From contig JAABTB010000061.1 in the NCBI GenBank assembly GCA_011390085.1, forward strand, positions 1-9,743: a DNA stretch of 9,743 nucleotides. Reading direction: 5' to 3'. Positions 1-6,507 of this stretch are shown here, piece after piece (within the stretch, counting starts at the first letter, position 1; every line of letters starts with the position of its first letter). The notes below the pieces were generated by a model. That model saw only the letters and a list, made by a program, of their open reading frames with translations. It was not told the origin of the DNA and did no database searches. The position numbers and the translations under genes were made by a program. The DNA is from Desulfobacula sp. (GTDB lineage: Bacteria; Desulfobacterota; Desulfobacteria; Desulfobacterales; Desulfobacteraceae).

Positions 1-563
1 CATTAATTGCAGGCATTGTAGCCGCGACCCCTGTTCTTTTCTATGAGTTCTGGATGTTTGTTTCCCCCGGGCTTTACAGAAACGAAAAGAAATCTTTTTT
101 ACCCATTGTGTTGTTTTCTGTTGTTTTCTTTATTATTGGATCATCTTTTGGATATTTCATTGCTTTTCCATACGGATTTCGATTTTTCCTGGAGTTTTCA
201 ACAGATACAATTCATGCCATGCTTTCAATGAAAGAGTATCTTTCTTTTGCTTCAACCCTTCTTCTGGCCTTTGGTTTTATTTTTGAGCTGCCCCTGGTTC
301 TATCCTTTATGGCCAGGATGGGGCTTGTTACAGTTCCTTTTTTACAAAAAAACAGAAAATATGCGATTTTAATTATTTTCATTATAGCTGCGGTCCTTAC
401 CCCAGGACCTGATGTGATCAGTCAGTTGATGATGGCCGGTCCTTTAATGATATTATATGAAATCGGAATTATCGGGGCCAGGATTTTCGGGAAAAAATCA
501 GAGGAAGACATGGATGAACCAATAGATGAAAAAGAAGATACTCCTGAAGAAACGGAGAAATAA
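1..563 (+). CDS. tatC: Sec-independent protein translocase subunit TatC (5'-truncated)
   Basis: Multi-pass inner-membrane receptor subunit of the twin-arginine translocase, which with TatA/TatB exports folded, often cofactor-loaded proteins. The frame is open from position 3 to the left edge, giving about 186 visible residues. The family is normally about 240-260 aa, so roughly the first quarter is missing. The ATG at 54 is internal, because the residues before it (FYEFW) already belong to the conserved TatC stretch FYEFWMFVSPGLYRNEKK. Further hallmarks are the membrane segments that follow, the LTPGPDVISQ motif (the TatC TPxPD / TPPDVxSQ signature) and the closing LYEIGI. The C-terminal tail of about 23 residues is highly acidic and probably cytoplasmic. 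No convincing terminator follows; a new promoter starts 60 bp downstream. Identification is secure; the true start lies outside the window. Confidence 0.95.
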   Translation, partial: LIAGIVAATPVLFYEFWMFVSPGLYRNEKKSFLPIVLFSVVFFIIGSSFGYFIAFPYGFRFFLEFSTDTIHAMLSMKEYLSFASTLLLAFGFIFELPLVLSFMARMGLVTVPFLQKNRKYAILIIFIIAAVLTPGPDVISQLMMAGPLMILYEIGIIGARIFGKKSEEDMDEPIDEKEDTPEETEK

Positions 564-702
564 AAAGAGGATTGATCATAAAACCAGTCGGTAACTGAGA
601 ATTACTGAATTTTCATATGGTGGTTTGACAAAACAGGCAGTCGGGTGATAATTGTAATTCATTCAAAACCGTTTAACCATGAGTTGATAAGGAGTGATTC
701 AT
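564..702 (+). promoter_or_regulatory. Intergenic leader with strong sigma70-type promoter for the ferritin-like gene
   Basis: A perfect -35 hexamer TTGACA lies at 625-630 and a 5/6 -10 hexamer GATAAT at 647-652, with a 16-bp spacer. Initiation is expected near 659, leaving a leader of about 45 nt that ends in the ribosome site AAGGAG (689-694), 8 nt before the ATG at 703. The -10 overlaps the AT-rich stretch 646-660, which matches 10 of 15 positions of the PerR-box consensus TTATAATTATTATAA. That fits peroxide control of a rubrerythrin-like gene but is only suggestive. The part between 564 and 624 shows nothing clear. Confidence 0.7.
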
Positions 703-1161
703 ATGGATGCCGATCTTTATAAAAAAGCCATCAAGAATGCCATTGCCGGAGAGATTGAAGCGAAAGAATTCTATCTGAAAATTTCCGAAAAAATTCGGGA
801 TTCCTATCTTAAAGAATTATTCCTGGGCTTTTCCAAAGAAGAAGCCAATCATGAAAAGATATTAACCGCTCTTCTGGACAAGGGCCGCATCAAACCCGCC
901 ACCTTTAACGGCACCCGGGATTTTAAGATTTCGGAAACCATTGCCCTGCCGGAAGTGTCGCCAAACATGAATCTCAAAGACGCCATCGGTCTTGCCATGA
1001 AAAATGAAGAGATTGCCATGCAAAAATATCAGACCCTTGCCGCCAATTGCGATGACCCGGAATTGAAAACCGTCTTCAACAGCCTTGCCGCCATGGAAAA
1101 AGACCACAAATTCAAAATGGAAGAAAGTTTTGTCAATGTGGCCTATCCCGAGATCTGGTAG
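703..1161 (+). CDS. Ferritin-like diiron protein of the rubrerythrin family (no rubredoxin domain)
   Basis: A 152-residue soluble, probably cytoplasmic four-helix protein. Two copies of the rubrerythrin helix pair supply the expected diiron ligands: Glu17 (GEIEAKEFY) with E47-x-x-H50 (EANH), and Glu102 (NEEIAMQKY) with E132-x-x-H135 (EKDH). The spacing from each Glu to the following Tyr (7 residues) repeats in both halves, as in rubrerythrins and the COG1633 group. No CxxC pair of a rubredoxin domain is present, so electrons for any peroxidase activity must come from another protein. Known relatives act in peroxide reduction or iron handling in anaerobes; which applies here is not visible. 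The start is ATG 703, preceded at 8 nt by AAGGAG; a GTG at 694 is in frame but overlaps that ribosome site. The gene has its own promoter upstream and a terminator downstream, so it is probably monocistronic. Confidence 0.85.
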   Translation: MDADLYKKAIKNAIAGEIEAKEFYLKISEKIRDSYLKELFLGFSKEEANHEKILTALLDKGRIKPATFNGTRDFKISETIALPEVSPNMNLKDAIGLAMKNEEIAMQKYQTLAANCDDPELKTVFNSLAAMEKDHKFKMEESFVNVAYPEIW

Positions 1162-1165
1162 GCAT

Positions 1166-1188
1166 GGGGGGGATTTCCCCCGGCTTTT
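1166..1188 (+). terminator. Possible weak hairpin just after the ferritin-like gene
   Basis: A run of seven G (1166-1172), an ATTT loop and five C (1177-1181) can form a short all-GC stem starting 4 nt after the stop codon, followed by GGCTTTT. The T-run is short and set off from the stem, so this may only support the stronger terminator downstream or merely slow the polymerase. Confidence 0.3.
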
Positions 1189-1206
1189 CTCATCTGCACT
1201 TGAACA

Positions 1207-1254
1207 TTTACCGGTCCGCGCTTTGAGCCGCATCGGACCGGTAAACCATTTTTT
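1207..1254 (+). terminator. Rho-independent terminator
   Basis: A perfect 12-bp inverted repeat (TTTACCGGTCCG at 1207-1218 and CGGACCGGTAAA at 1234-1245) with a 15-nt loop is followed by CCA and six T (1249-1254). It ends the ferritin-like transcript and separates it from the chemoreceptor gene that starts 60 bp later. Confidence 0.85.
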
Positions 1255-1314
1255 CCCACTGCAATCATTCATGCCAAGAAAACCCCATCAGATTAAAAAA
1301 ATAAGGAGAGAGGT

Positions 1315-3015
1315 ATGTTCACGCTTCGAAGAAAACTTATGCTTGGTTTTTTAAGTATTGCATCCATTACGGCCATTGTCGGGGGGACAGGATTCATGGG
1401 CATGGAAAGGATGGACAGTAAATTTAGAACCGTCATAGAATCAGCCCCGCTGATTGAGTCCTCCATCAATATGAAGTTAACGGTCAGCAAGGACCTGCTG
1501 TCGGTGATGAAACTGATGGCCGCCCTTGATACTGAGGAACTGGAAGCTGCTTTTAAGGAACATGAAGCCAATGTTAAACAGTTTGAATTTTACCGGAAAA
1601 CGATTTTAGATGGTGAACAGCTTGAAAACGGGGCCGTCTATCCGGCCAAAGATGAAAAACTGCGCCGGATCGTCATGGATTCCGGCGAGTTTCATGAGAA
1701 AAAACTGAGGCCGGGTTTTAATACTATTTATGACCAGATGCGCAGAAAATTATCGGCAGATGATTATGATTACAATCTTCTGGATACCATTGACGAGACG
1801 ACCATTGAAATTGCCATGCTGTTGGATCAGAAAATGGATGAGGTTATCCGTATTTCCAGATCCGTCATTGTTCAGGCAGAACAGGATGCTCGGAAAAGCA
1901 AATTTCTGGCCGCAAGAATAACATGGATTGCAACCGGTGTCGGCATTCTGACGGCGGTCGGTCTGGGGATGATCATCTCCGGCCTGATTGCGAAACCGGT
2001 GATGAAAACGGCTGATTTCATCAGGACCATGGCAGACGGAGATTTTTCACAGCATCTTGAAGTCAGACAAGGTGATGAGATCGGCGGTATGGCCATGGCC
2101 ATGAACGCCATGATTAAAAAACTCAACAGCATGTTCAAGGATATCAATATAGGGGTTCATACCCTCAATAATACGGCTGCGGATCTTTCCGGCGTTTCCG
2201 GTGAATTGCGCGAGAGAGTGCACCATATGTCTGATAAATCCGGGGCCGTTGCCAGGTCTGCGGACACCATGAACACCGCCGTCACTGCAGTGGCAGCGGC
2301 GGTTGAAGAGTCATCGACCAACCTGAAAACCGTCTCGACGGCCATGGAACAAATGAGTGCCACGGTGGGCGAAATTGCCAAAAACACCTCGGATGCGAAA
2401 ACCATTACCGAAGAAGCGGTGAAAAAGGCAAAAAATGCATCTGCAAAAGTCAATGAACTGGGCAAAGATGCGCTTGAAATTGGCCGTGTCACCGATGAGA
2501 TCAATGAAATATCGGATCAGACCAATCTTCTGGCACTCAATGCCACCATTGAAGCCGCCCGTGCCGGCGAAGCCGGCAAAGGATTTGCAGTGGTGGCCGG
2601 TGAAATCAAGGTTCTGGCAGACCAGACAGCAAAGGCAGTCCTTAATATCCATGAGAAAATCCAGAATATCCAGAAGTCCACTAAAGGGACCATCGGTGAG
2701 ATAGACCAAATATCAGTGGTGATCCGTGATGTGGATGATATTGTTGCATCCATTGCCGGGTCCATTGAAGAACAGTCCGCCACCACACGTGAAATGTCGG
2801 TAAATATTGTCCAGGCTGCGGAAGGCATTCAGGAGATCAGCCGGAATATAGCAGAAACCTCAATTTCCTCCGGTGAAATTGCCGAAGATATCTCACAGGT
2901 GAATGCCGATGCCGTGGAGATTGCCGCCAGCTCTGAAAAAGTCGGTTCAAATGTTGAACATTTAAATGAATTCGGAATTCAACTGGGCAATATGATCGAC
3001 AAATTCAAACTTTAA
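1315..3015 (+). CDS. Methyl-accepting chemotaxis protein (transmembrane chemoreceptor)
   Basis: A 566-residue receptor that senses a periplasmic stimulus and controls the CheA kinase through CheW. Residues 7-28 form TM1. Residues about 30-200 are a mainly helical periplasmic sensor without visible Cys or heme motifs, resembling the four-helix-bundle class by prediction only. Residues about 202-226 form TM2 and are followed by a HAMP linker at about 227-280 (starts AKPV, contains GDEIG). The remainder is the long signalling coiled coil. The hairpin tip at about 400-428 carries the near-invariant QTNLLALNATIEAARAGE, then GKGFAVVA. The protein ends DKFKL with no CheR/CheB-tethering pentapeptide. 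AAGGAG at 1303-1308 sits 6 nt before the ATG. No typical sigma28 or sigma54 promoter is evident in the 60 bp between the upstream terminator and the start. The ligand cannot be told from sequence. Confidence 0.95.
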   Translation: MFTLRRKLMLGFLSIASITAIVGGTGFMGMERMDSKFRTVIESAPLIESSINMKLTVSKDLLSVMKLMAALDTEELEAAFKEHEANVKQFEFYRKTILDGEQLENGAVYPAKDEKLRRIVMDSGEFHEKKLRPGFNTIYDQMRRKLSADDYDYNLLDTIDETTIEIAMLLDQKMDEVIRISRSVIVQAEQDARKSKFLAARITWIATGVGILTAVGLGMIISGLIAKPVMKTADFIRTMADGDFSQHLEVRQGDEIGGMAMAMNAMIKKLNSMFKDINIGVHTLNNTAADLSGVSGELRERVHHMSDKSGAVARSADTMNTAVTAVAAAVEESSTNLKTVSTAMEQMSATVGEIAKNTSDAKTITEEAVKKAKNASAKVNELGKDALEIGRVTDEINEISDQTNLLALNATIEAARAGEAGKGFAVVAGEIKVLADQTAKAVLNIHEKIQNIQKSTKGTIGEIDQISVVIRDVDDIVASIAGSIEEQSATTREMSVNIVQAAEGIQEISRNIAETSISSGEIAEDISQVNADAVEIAASSEKVGSNVEHLNEFGIQLGNMIDKFKL

Positions 3016-3170
3016 GATTCAAAGGAGAGTCTTTGGCCCTTTGTTAATGGGTGGGAGGCATGAATACCGTAACTGATTTTTTGTTTAACAAATTTCTTGA
3101 CTTTACGCATGATGTGTAATAATTTTTATACAAATTTAATTATCGATTATTGTGTAAAGTCAGGAATGAA
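3016..3170 (+). promoter_or_regulatory. Intergenic region with spaced inverted repeat and putative promoter for the ATPase gene
   Basis: A possible promoter has -35 TTGACT (3097-3102) and -10 TAATTT (3120-3125), spacer 17. The arms TGACTTTACGCA (3098-3109) and TGTGTAAAGTCA (3151-3162) form an 11/12 inverted repeat whose centres lie 53 bp apart. An inner pair ATAATT (3119-3124) / AATTAT (3138-3143) is nested inside it. The left arm covers the -35, while the right arm would lie in the leader, abutting the AGGA ribosome site (3162-3165). A 13-bp palindrome TTTGTTTAACAAA lies at 3080-3092. Immediately after the chemoreceptor gene, CAAAGG (3020-3025) / CCTTTG (3038-3043) is at best a weak terminator stem. 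Confidence 0.4.
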
Positions 3171-4292
3171 ATGAAAAATCCGTTTACCTTCAGCAATATT
3201 GTCACCGGTCCAAATTTCTGCAACAGGAAAAAAGAGCTGAAAGACCTGCTGGAATTTATCAGGTCCTCTCAAAATGTCCTCTTGTACTCCCATCGGCGAA
3301 CGGGAAAAACGTCCCTGATCAGGCAGGTATTTCTTTGTTTGAAAGAGCAGAACCCCGATATCAAGGCGTTGTATATTGATCTGTACGGGACGACATCTGA
3401 AAGGGAATTCATGAGCCGGATCTTCCAGCAGTTGAATGTCCTCGAATCCGGCACGGACAAATTGCTGAGCCTTTTAAAGAACAGCATTGATAAATTTTCC
3501 TTCCAGATCAGCATTGACCCGGCTACGGGCTCACCAACCATTTCTCCGGCGTTCAAAGCAGCCGATGAGAATCTGGTATTAAAAAATCTCATGGGACTGC
3601 TTGAAAAATTTTCCCTGAAACGAAAAATAGTTATCGCCCTGGACGAGTTTCAGGAGGTGGCCCGGTACGCAAACGCAGAGGCATTTGAAAAACAGCTCAG
3701 ATCTTATATTCAACAGCACGAGAATATCTGCTATATTTTTTCCGGAAGTCAACAGCATCTGCTTTCCGCCATGTTTCAGTCCAAGGGCAGGGCATTTTAT
3801 CAGCAGGCGGCAAGCTATCCGCTTCATGAGATTGAAACGGAACATTATCTTCCCTGGATGAAAGAAATGTTTGATGCCGGGAATATCTCCGTTTCAACAG
3901 ATCATCTGGCAGAGATTGTGGAGCGGTTCGGCAACCACCCCATGTATATTCAATTGTTCTGCTTTTTCCTCTGGCGGGAATTGCAGGATAGCCCCTGGGA
4001 TGACAGGACCATGGATAGAATCGAAAGAGCCGTGATTGATCAAAAAAACCTTGAATATCAAATGCTGTGGGACAATTTGACCATCAATCAGAAAAAAACC
4101 TTAAAACTTGTCTTGATGAATGACGGACGGAATCTTTTTACCGCAGAGGCATTAACGGCGGTGAATATCAGCACGGCATCCATTGTCACAAGATGCCTGA
4201 AAAGCCTTTTTGAAAAAGAAATACTGGTTAAAAACGGAAAATATATCATCCAGGACCTGGTTTTGAGAAAATGGATAGCCCTGAATGTCTAA
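3171..4292 (+). CDS. Orphan AAA/STAND-type ATPase with C-terminal winged-helix-like region
   Basis: A 373-residue soluble protein resembling the ATPase_2 (archaeal-type ATPase) family. The N-terminus has the family look (MKNPF...TGPNFCNRKKEL). The Walker A loop is S40-HRRTGKT (40-47), with Ser in the usual first Gly position, as seen in some relatives that read YSPRRxGKTS. Walker B is KIVIALDEF (152-160), with Asp158 and Glu159. A sensor-like strand reads YIFSGSQQHLL (188-198), followed by GRAFYQQ (206-212). Residues about 305-370 look like a winged-helix domain (NQKKTLKLVL...STASIVTRCLKSLFEKEIL). ATG 3171 is chosen over the in-frame TTG at 3150 because CAGGA lies 5 nt ahead of it and it begins at the family motif. 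It stands alone, with its own putative promoter. The biological role is unknown for most of this family; defence, DNA-related or chaperone-like roles are all possible and none is shown here. Confidence 0.8.
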   Translation: MKNPFTFSNIVTGPNFCNRKKELKDLLEFIRSSQNVLLYSHRRTGKTSLIRQVFLCLKEQNPDIKALYIDLYGTTSEREFMSRIFQQLNVLESGTDKLLSLLKNSIDKFSFQISIDPATGSPTISPAFKAADENLVLKNLMGLLEKFSLKRKIVIALDEFQEVARYANAEAFEKQLRSYIQQHENICYIFSGSQQHLLSAMFQSKGRAFYQQAASYPLHEIETEHYLPWMKEMFDAGNISVSTDHLAEIVERFGNHPMYIQLFCFFLWRELQDSPWDDRTMDRIERAVIDQKNLEYQMLWDNLTINQKKTLKLVLMNDGRNLFTAEALTAVNISTASIVTRCLKSLFEKEILVKNGKYIIQDLVLRKWIALNV

Positions 4293-4528
4293 CCGGCAGA
4301 GAAAACTGGAAAAGACGCATCTCCAAGCAAGAAATTTTCCAAGAAATTCTTGACAACCCATATCATTATCAGTAAGGTTTTTATCAATTATTCACATCTG
4401 AAGCATTTGTTTTTTAACGTCCCACATAGAATACGATCCCCTTTGTCTCTGTCTTTACCGGTTAGTTTGAGATTTTTATTTTAGCTGTAAAAAATATTTT
4501 ATCCTCATCACAATTTAAGGAGAGACGC
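4293..4528 (+). promoter_or_regulatory. Intergenic region with putative promoter and palindromic operator of the cytochrome operon
   Basis: A perfect -35 TTGACA lies at 4350-4355. The best-placed -10 at 17 bp is the poor TAAGGT (4373-4378), so an activator or another -10 (TAGAAT at 4427-4432 lacks a good -35) may be needed. The 13-bp palindrome CAAGAAATTCTTG (4340-4352) overlaps the -35, and a second copy of CAAGAAATT occurs 12 bp upstream (4328-4336). This looks like a two-site operator. No terminator is visible after the ATPase gene, so some read-through into the cytochrome genes is possible. The ribosome site AAGGAG (4517-4522) belongs to the next gene. No open frame of note lies here. Confidence 0.45.
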
Positions 4529-5803
4529 ATGAAAGAGAAATCATTCGCAATGATCCTGATTCTGATTATTTTTTCATTGGGGTTTTGGGCATGCAGCAAT
4601 GAACCTGTGGTTGATATTGCTGCACTCACTTCCCAACCCAAAGATTTTGTCGGATCCAACACCTGTAAAACTTGTCACCTGGAACATTTCGACTCATGGA
4701 AAATGACCCTGCACAGCCGCATGCTTCAGGATGCAAAACTCAATGAAGACGCCATCATCGTTTCAATAGACGAAACAGCCATCCGTGCCGACCTCGCTAA
4801 ACTGGGCGACACATTGAAGGTCCCGGCCGATAAAATCCATGTGCCCAAAAAAGAGGAAATCCTTTACACCATCGGAAGTCAGTGGAAACAACGATATCTT
4901 GTGGAAAAGGAAGGAATGCTCTATATCGCGCCTGTTCAATACAATGCCGATACCCACAGGTGGGTCAATTACCATGAGGACGACTGGGACAAGAGACCCT
5001 GGCTTTTAAAATGCGGGGGGTGCCATGCAACCGGCGCGGATCTTGAAAAAAATACCTTCAGAGAGCCGGGAGTCGGATGCGAAGCCTGCCATGGTAAGGG
5101 GTCCTGGCATGCGGCGCTTCCTAAAACAGCCGTGTTTGAAAAACGAAATACTATCCTCAATCCGGCCAAATTGACCATGGGTGTCGCCGTACAAATCTGC
5201 GGGTCCTGCCATAACCGCGGCCAATCCACCATGAAAAAAGGCGGCGGATGGCCCGTGGGCTATGAGCCGGGCAGGGCCCTGGCTTCCTATTATCAATCAA
5301 CATCTTTTGAGGCTGGAGATAAAAAGCATATATATTCCAATGAATTTTCCAAGGGTCACCATCAACAGTATATTGACTGGCAACAGTCCATACATGCAGA
5401 TGAAGGCGTAACCTGCACTTCCTGCCATTATGTACACCAGCTTGGCATGCCGCCGACCCGTTCTCAGACTGATTTTGCAGGTTCAAAACAATGCTTGAGC
5501 TGTCATGAAGTGATCAACAATAATTTAGCGCATTCCATTCATTCCTTTGCAAACTGCGTGGGCTGCCATATGCCGAAGATTGCAAAAAGTGCTGAATCCG
5601 GAGATATCCGAAGCCATGTATTTGTGACCCTGCTGCCTGAAGATACCATAAGCGACACCGATGTCCCGAATTCCTGCCAGGCCTGTCACAAACATAAAAA
5701 TCAGGATATTCAGGAGCTTCAGAAAAATTGGGAAATGCTGACCAAGATACCCAAACCCGTCGGGCAGGTGATTGAGCCCATTAAATACAAAAAGGGTGAT
5801 TAA
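4529..5803 (+). CDS. Exported octaheme cytochrome c (cytochrome c554-like), possible lipoprotein
   Basis: A 424-residue electron-transfer protein acting outside the inner membrane. Eight CxxCH heme sites lie at Cys46, 162, 184, 224, 296, 322, 343 and 383. There is no CxxCK site, which argues against an NrfA-type nitrite reductase. Many other His residues (for example 53, 62, 104, 149, 194, 289, 303, 335, 338) could serve as distal ligands. Family-like segments are FVGSNTCKTCH, GSQWKQRYLV, GVGCEACHGKGSWH, CGSCHNRGQS with WPVGYEPG, DEGVTCTSCH and NCVGCHMPK, typical of multiheme cytochromes with a Cytochrome_C554 domain. The N-terminus has a basic start, a hydrophobic core (8-20) and Cys22 in FWAC. 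That is a poor lipobox (Phe/Trp at -3/-2), so lipid attachment is likely but not certain; Ser at +2 would suit outer-membrane sorting by enterobacterial rules. AAGGAG lies 6 nt before the ATG. It is the first gene of a three-gene set. Confidence 0.88.
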   Translation: MKEKSFAMILILIIFSLGFWACSNEPVVDIAALTSQPKDFVGSNTCKTCHLEHFDSWKMTLHSRMLQDAKLNEDAIIVSIDETAIRADLAKLGDTLKVPADKIHVPKKEEILYTIGSQWKQRYLVEKEGMLYIAPVQYNADTHRWVNYHEDDWDKRPWLLKCGGCHATGADLEKNTFREPGVGCEACHGKGSWHAALPKTAVFEKRNTILNPAKLTMGVAVQICGSCHNRGQSTMKKGGGWPVGYEPGRALASYYQSTSFEAGDKKHIYSNEFSKGHHQQYIDWQQSIHADEGVTCTSCHYVHQLGMPPTRSQTDFAGSKQCLSCHEVINNNLAHSIHSFANCVGCHMPKIAKSAESGDIRSHVFVTLLPEDTISDTDVPNSCQACHKHKNQDIQELQKNWEMLTKIPKPVGQVIEPIKYKKGD

Positions 5804-5820
5804 ATTCACAGGAGCCGGTT

Positions 5821-6501
5821 ATGCGAAATATGATTGATATCAATAGAACGCCTATCTGGATAATATCCTTTGCCCTGCTTGCGGTTCTTCTCGACCCTGC
5901 CCGGTCTTACGGGCAGGGGGAAGAGGTGACATCTTATATCAACCGGTACAAGCAAAATGAGGTCAGCACCGGCTATTATGAAGAGTATGAAATGCGGCCC
6001 GCCAATGAAAGGCCTTTTGTAAAAAATTTCCATCGCATCGCTCGGAAATCGTTTCCATACAGTTCTACCGCCGCATCCATACGTAATCGCAGCCTATTGG
6101 CCGACTCCCATCGGGGCATCAAATTTTATAACAACAGACGATGTGAAGAATGCCACATCAAGGAAACAAAAGATATCCATACCACCCGGGCCAATCTTAC
6201 CTGTAGACAATGCCACGGCCCGGAACCCATTGCAAGCATTGATCATTATTATTCTCCCTTGAACCCGATCAGGAGGCATGCCTATGTGTGTGCGAAATGT
6301 CACCAGGGAGCCGGTGCCTCTTTCGCCGGTTATGTGATTCACGAACCGCCGGCCGGTTCTTCCACTGCAAAAGCCGATTTTCCGGCATTGTATTATTCAT
6401 ATTGGTTTATGATGGCTCTCCTGGCAGGGACGCTGGCTTTCTTCATTCCCCATACAATATTGACGGGGGTAAGAGAAATGTTCAAGAGAAAAAAAGGATA
6501 G
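5821..6501 (+). CDS. Membrane-anchored triheme cytochrome c
   Basis: A 226-residue protein with an N-terminal signal segment (about 11-32), a periplasmic domain and one C-terminal membrane helix (about 191-213, WFMMALLAGTLAFFIPHTIL). A basic stop-transfer tail (REMFKRKKG) places the C-terminus in the cytoplasm. Three CxxCH sites lie at Cys108, Cys128 and Cys157. Spare His residues (71, 97, 120, 142, 153, 174) could complete bis-His coordination. Its gene begins 17 bp after the octaheme stop with AGGAG at 5810-5814, and its stop lies 6 bp before the cytochrome b ATG, so the three genes are almost certainly co-transcribed. The expected job is to relay electrons between the cytochrome b and the octaheme protein. 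I do not recognise a named family. A second in-frame ATG at 5830 is possible but has poorer ribosome-site spacing. Confidence 0.82.
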   Translation: MRNMIDINRTPIWIISFALLAVLLDPARSYGQGEEVTSYINRYKQNEVSTGYYEEYEMRPANERPFVKNFHRIARKSFPYSSTAASIRNRSLLADSHRGIKFYNNRRCEECHIKETKDIHTTRANLTCRQCHGPEPIASIDHYYSPLNPIRRHAYVCAKCHQGAGASFAGYVIHEPPAGSSTAKADFPALYYSYWFMMALLAGTLAFFIPHTILTGVREMFKRKKG

Positions 6502-6507
6502 GTGGCG

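Noticed and set aside
862..1272. 136-codon open frame on the minus strand across the ferritin-like gene
   Set aside because: It runs antisense to a clear diiron protein and through its terminator; composition is that of a reverse-frame shadow.
2157..2828. Several long minus-strand frames inside the chemoreceptor gene
   Set aside because: Ala/Ser-rich shadows of the coiled-coil coding sequence without ribosome sites or family motifs.
3060..3119. A 19-codon frame starting MNTVTDFLF with GGGAGG just ahead
   Set aside because: The ribosome-site-like sequence is only 1 nt from the ATG, the frame overlaps the putative promoter and inverted repeat, and the peptide has no recognisable feature.
3150..3170. 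TTG start extending the ATPase by seven residues
   Set aside because: It has no ribosome site, lies inside the inverted-repeat arm, and the family-typical N-terminus MKNPF begins at ATG 3171.
4357..4371. Fur-box half site ATTATCA upstream of the cytochrome operon
   Set aside because: The right half is perfect but the left half matches only 2 of 7 positions of the 7-1-7 consensus.
4289..4465. CTAACCGG (4289-4296) and CCGGTTAG (4458-4465) inverted repeat around the intergenic region
   Set aside because: Only 8 bp, 161 bp apart, with no extension on either side and no target duplication; likely chance.
4529..5803. Assignment of the octaheme protein as nitrite reductase or octaheme tetrathionate/nitrite reductase
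   Set aside because: All eight heme sites are CxxCH; those enzymes usually have one site with a Lys ligand (CxxCK in NrfA-type), which is absent here.
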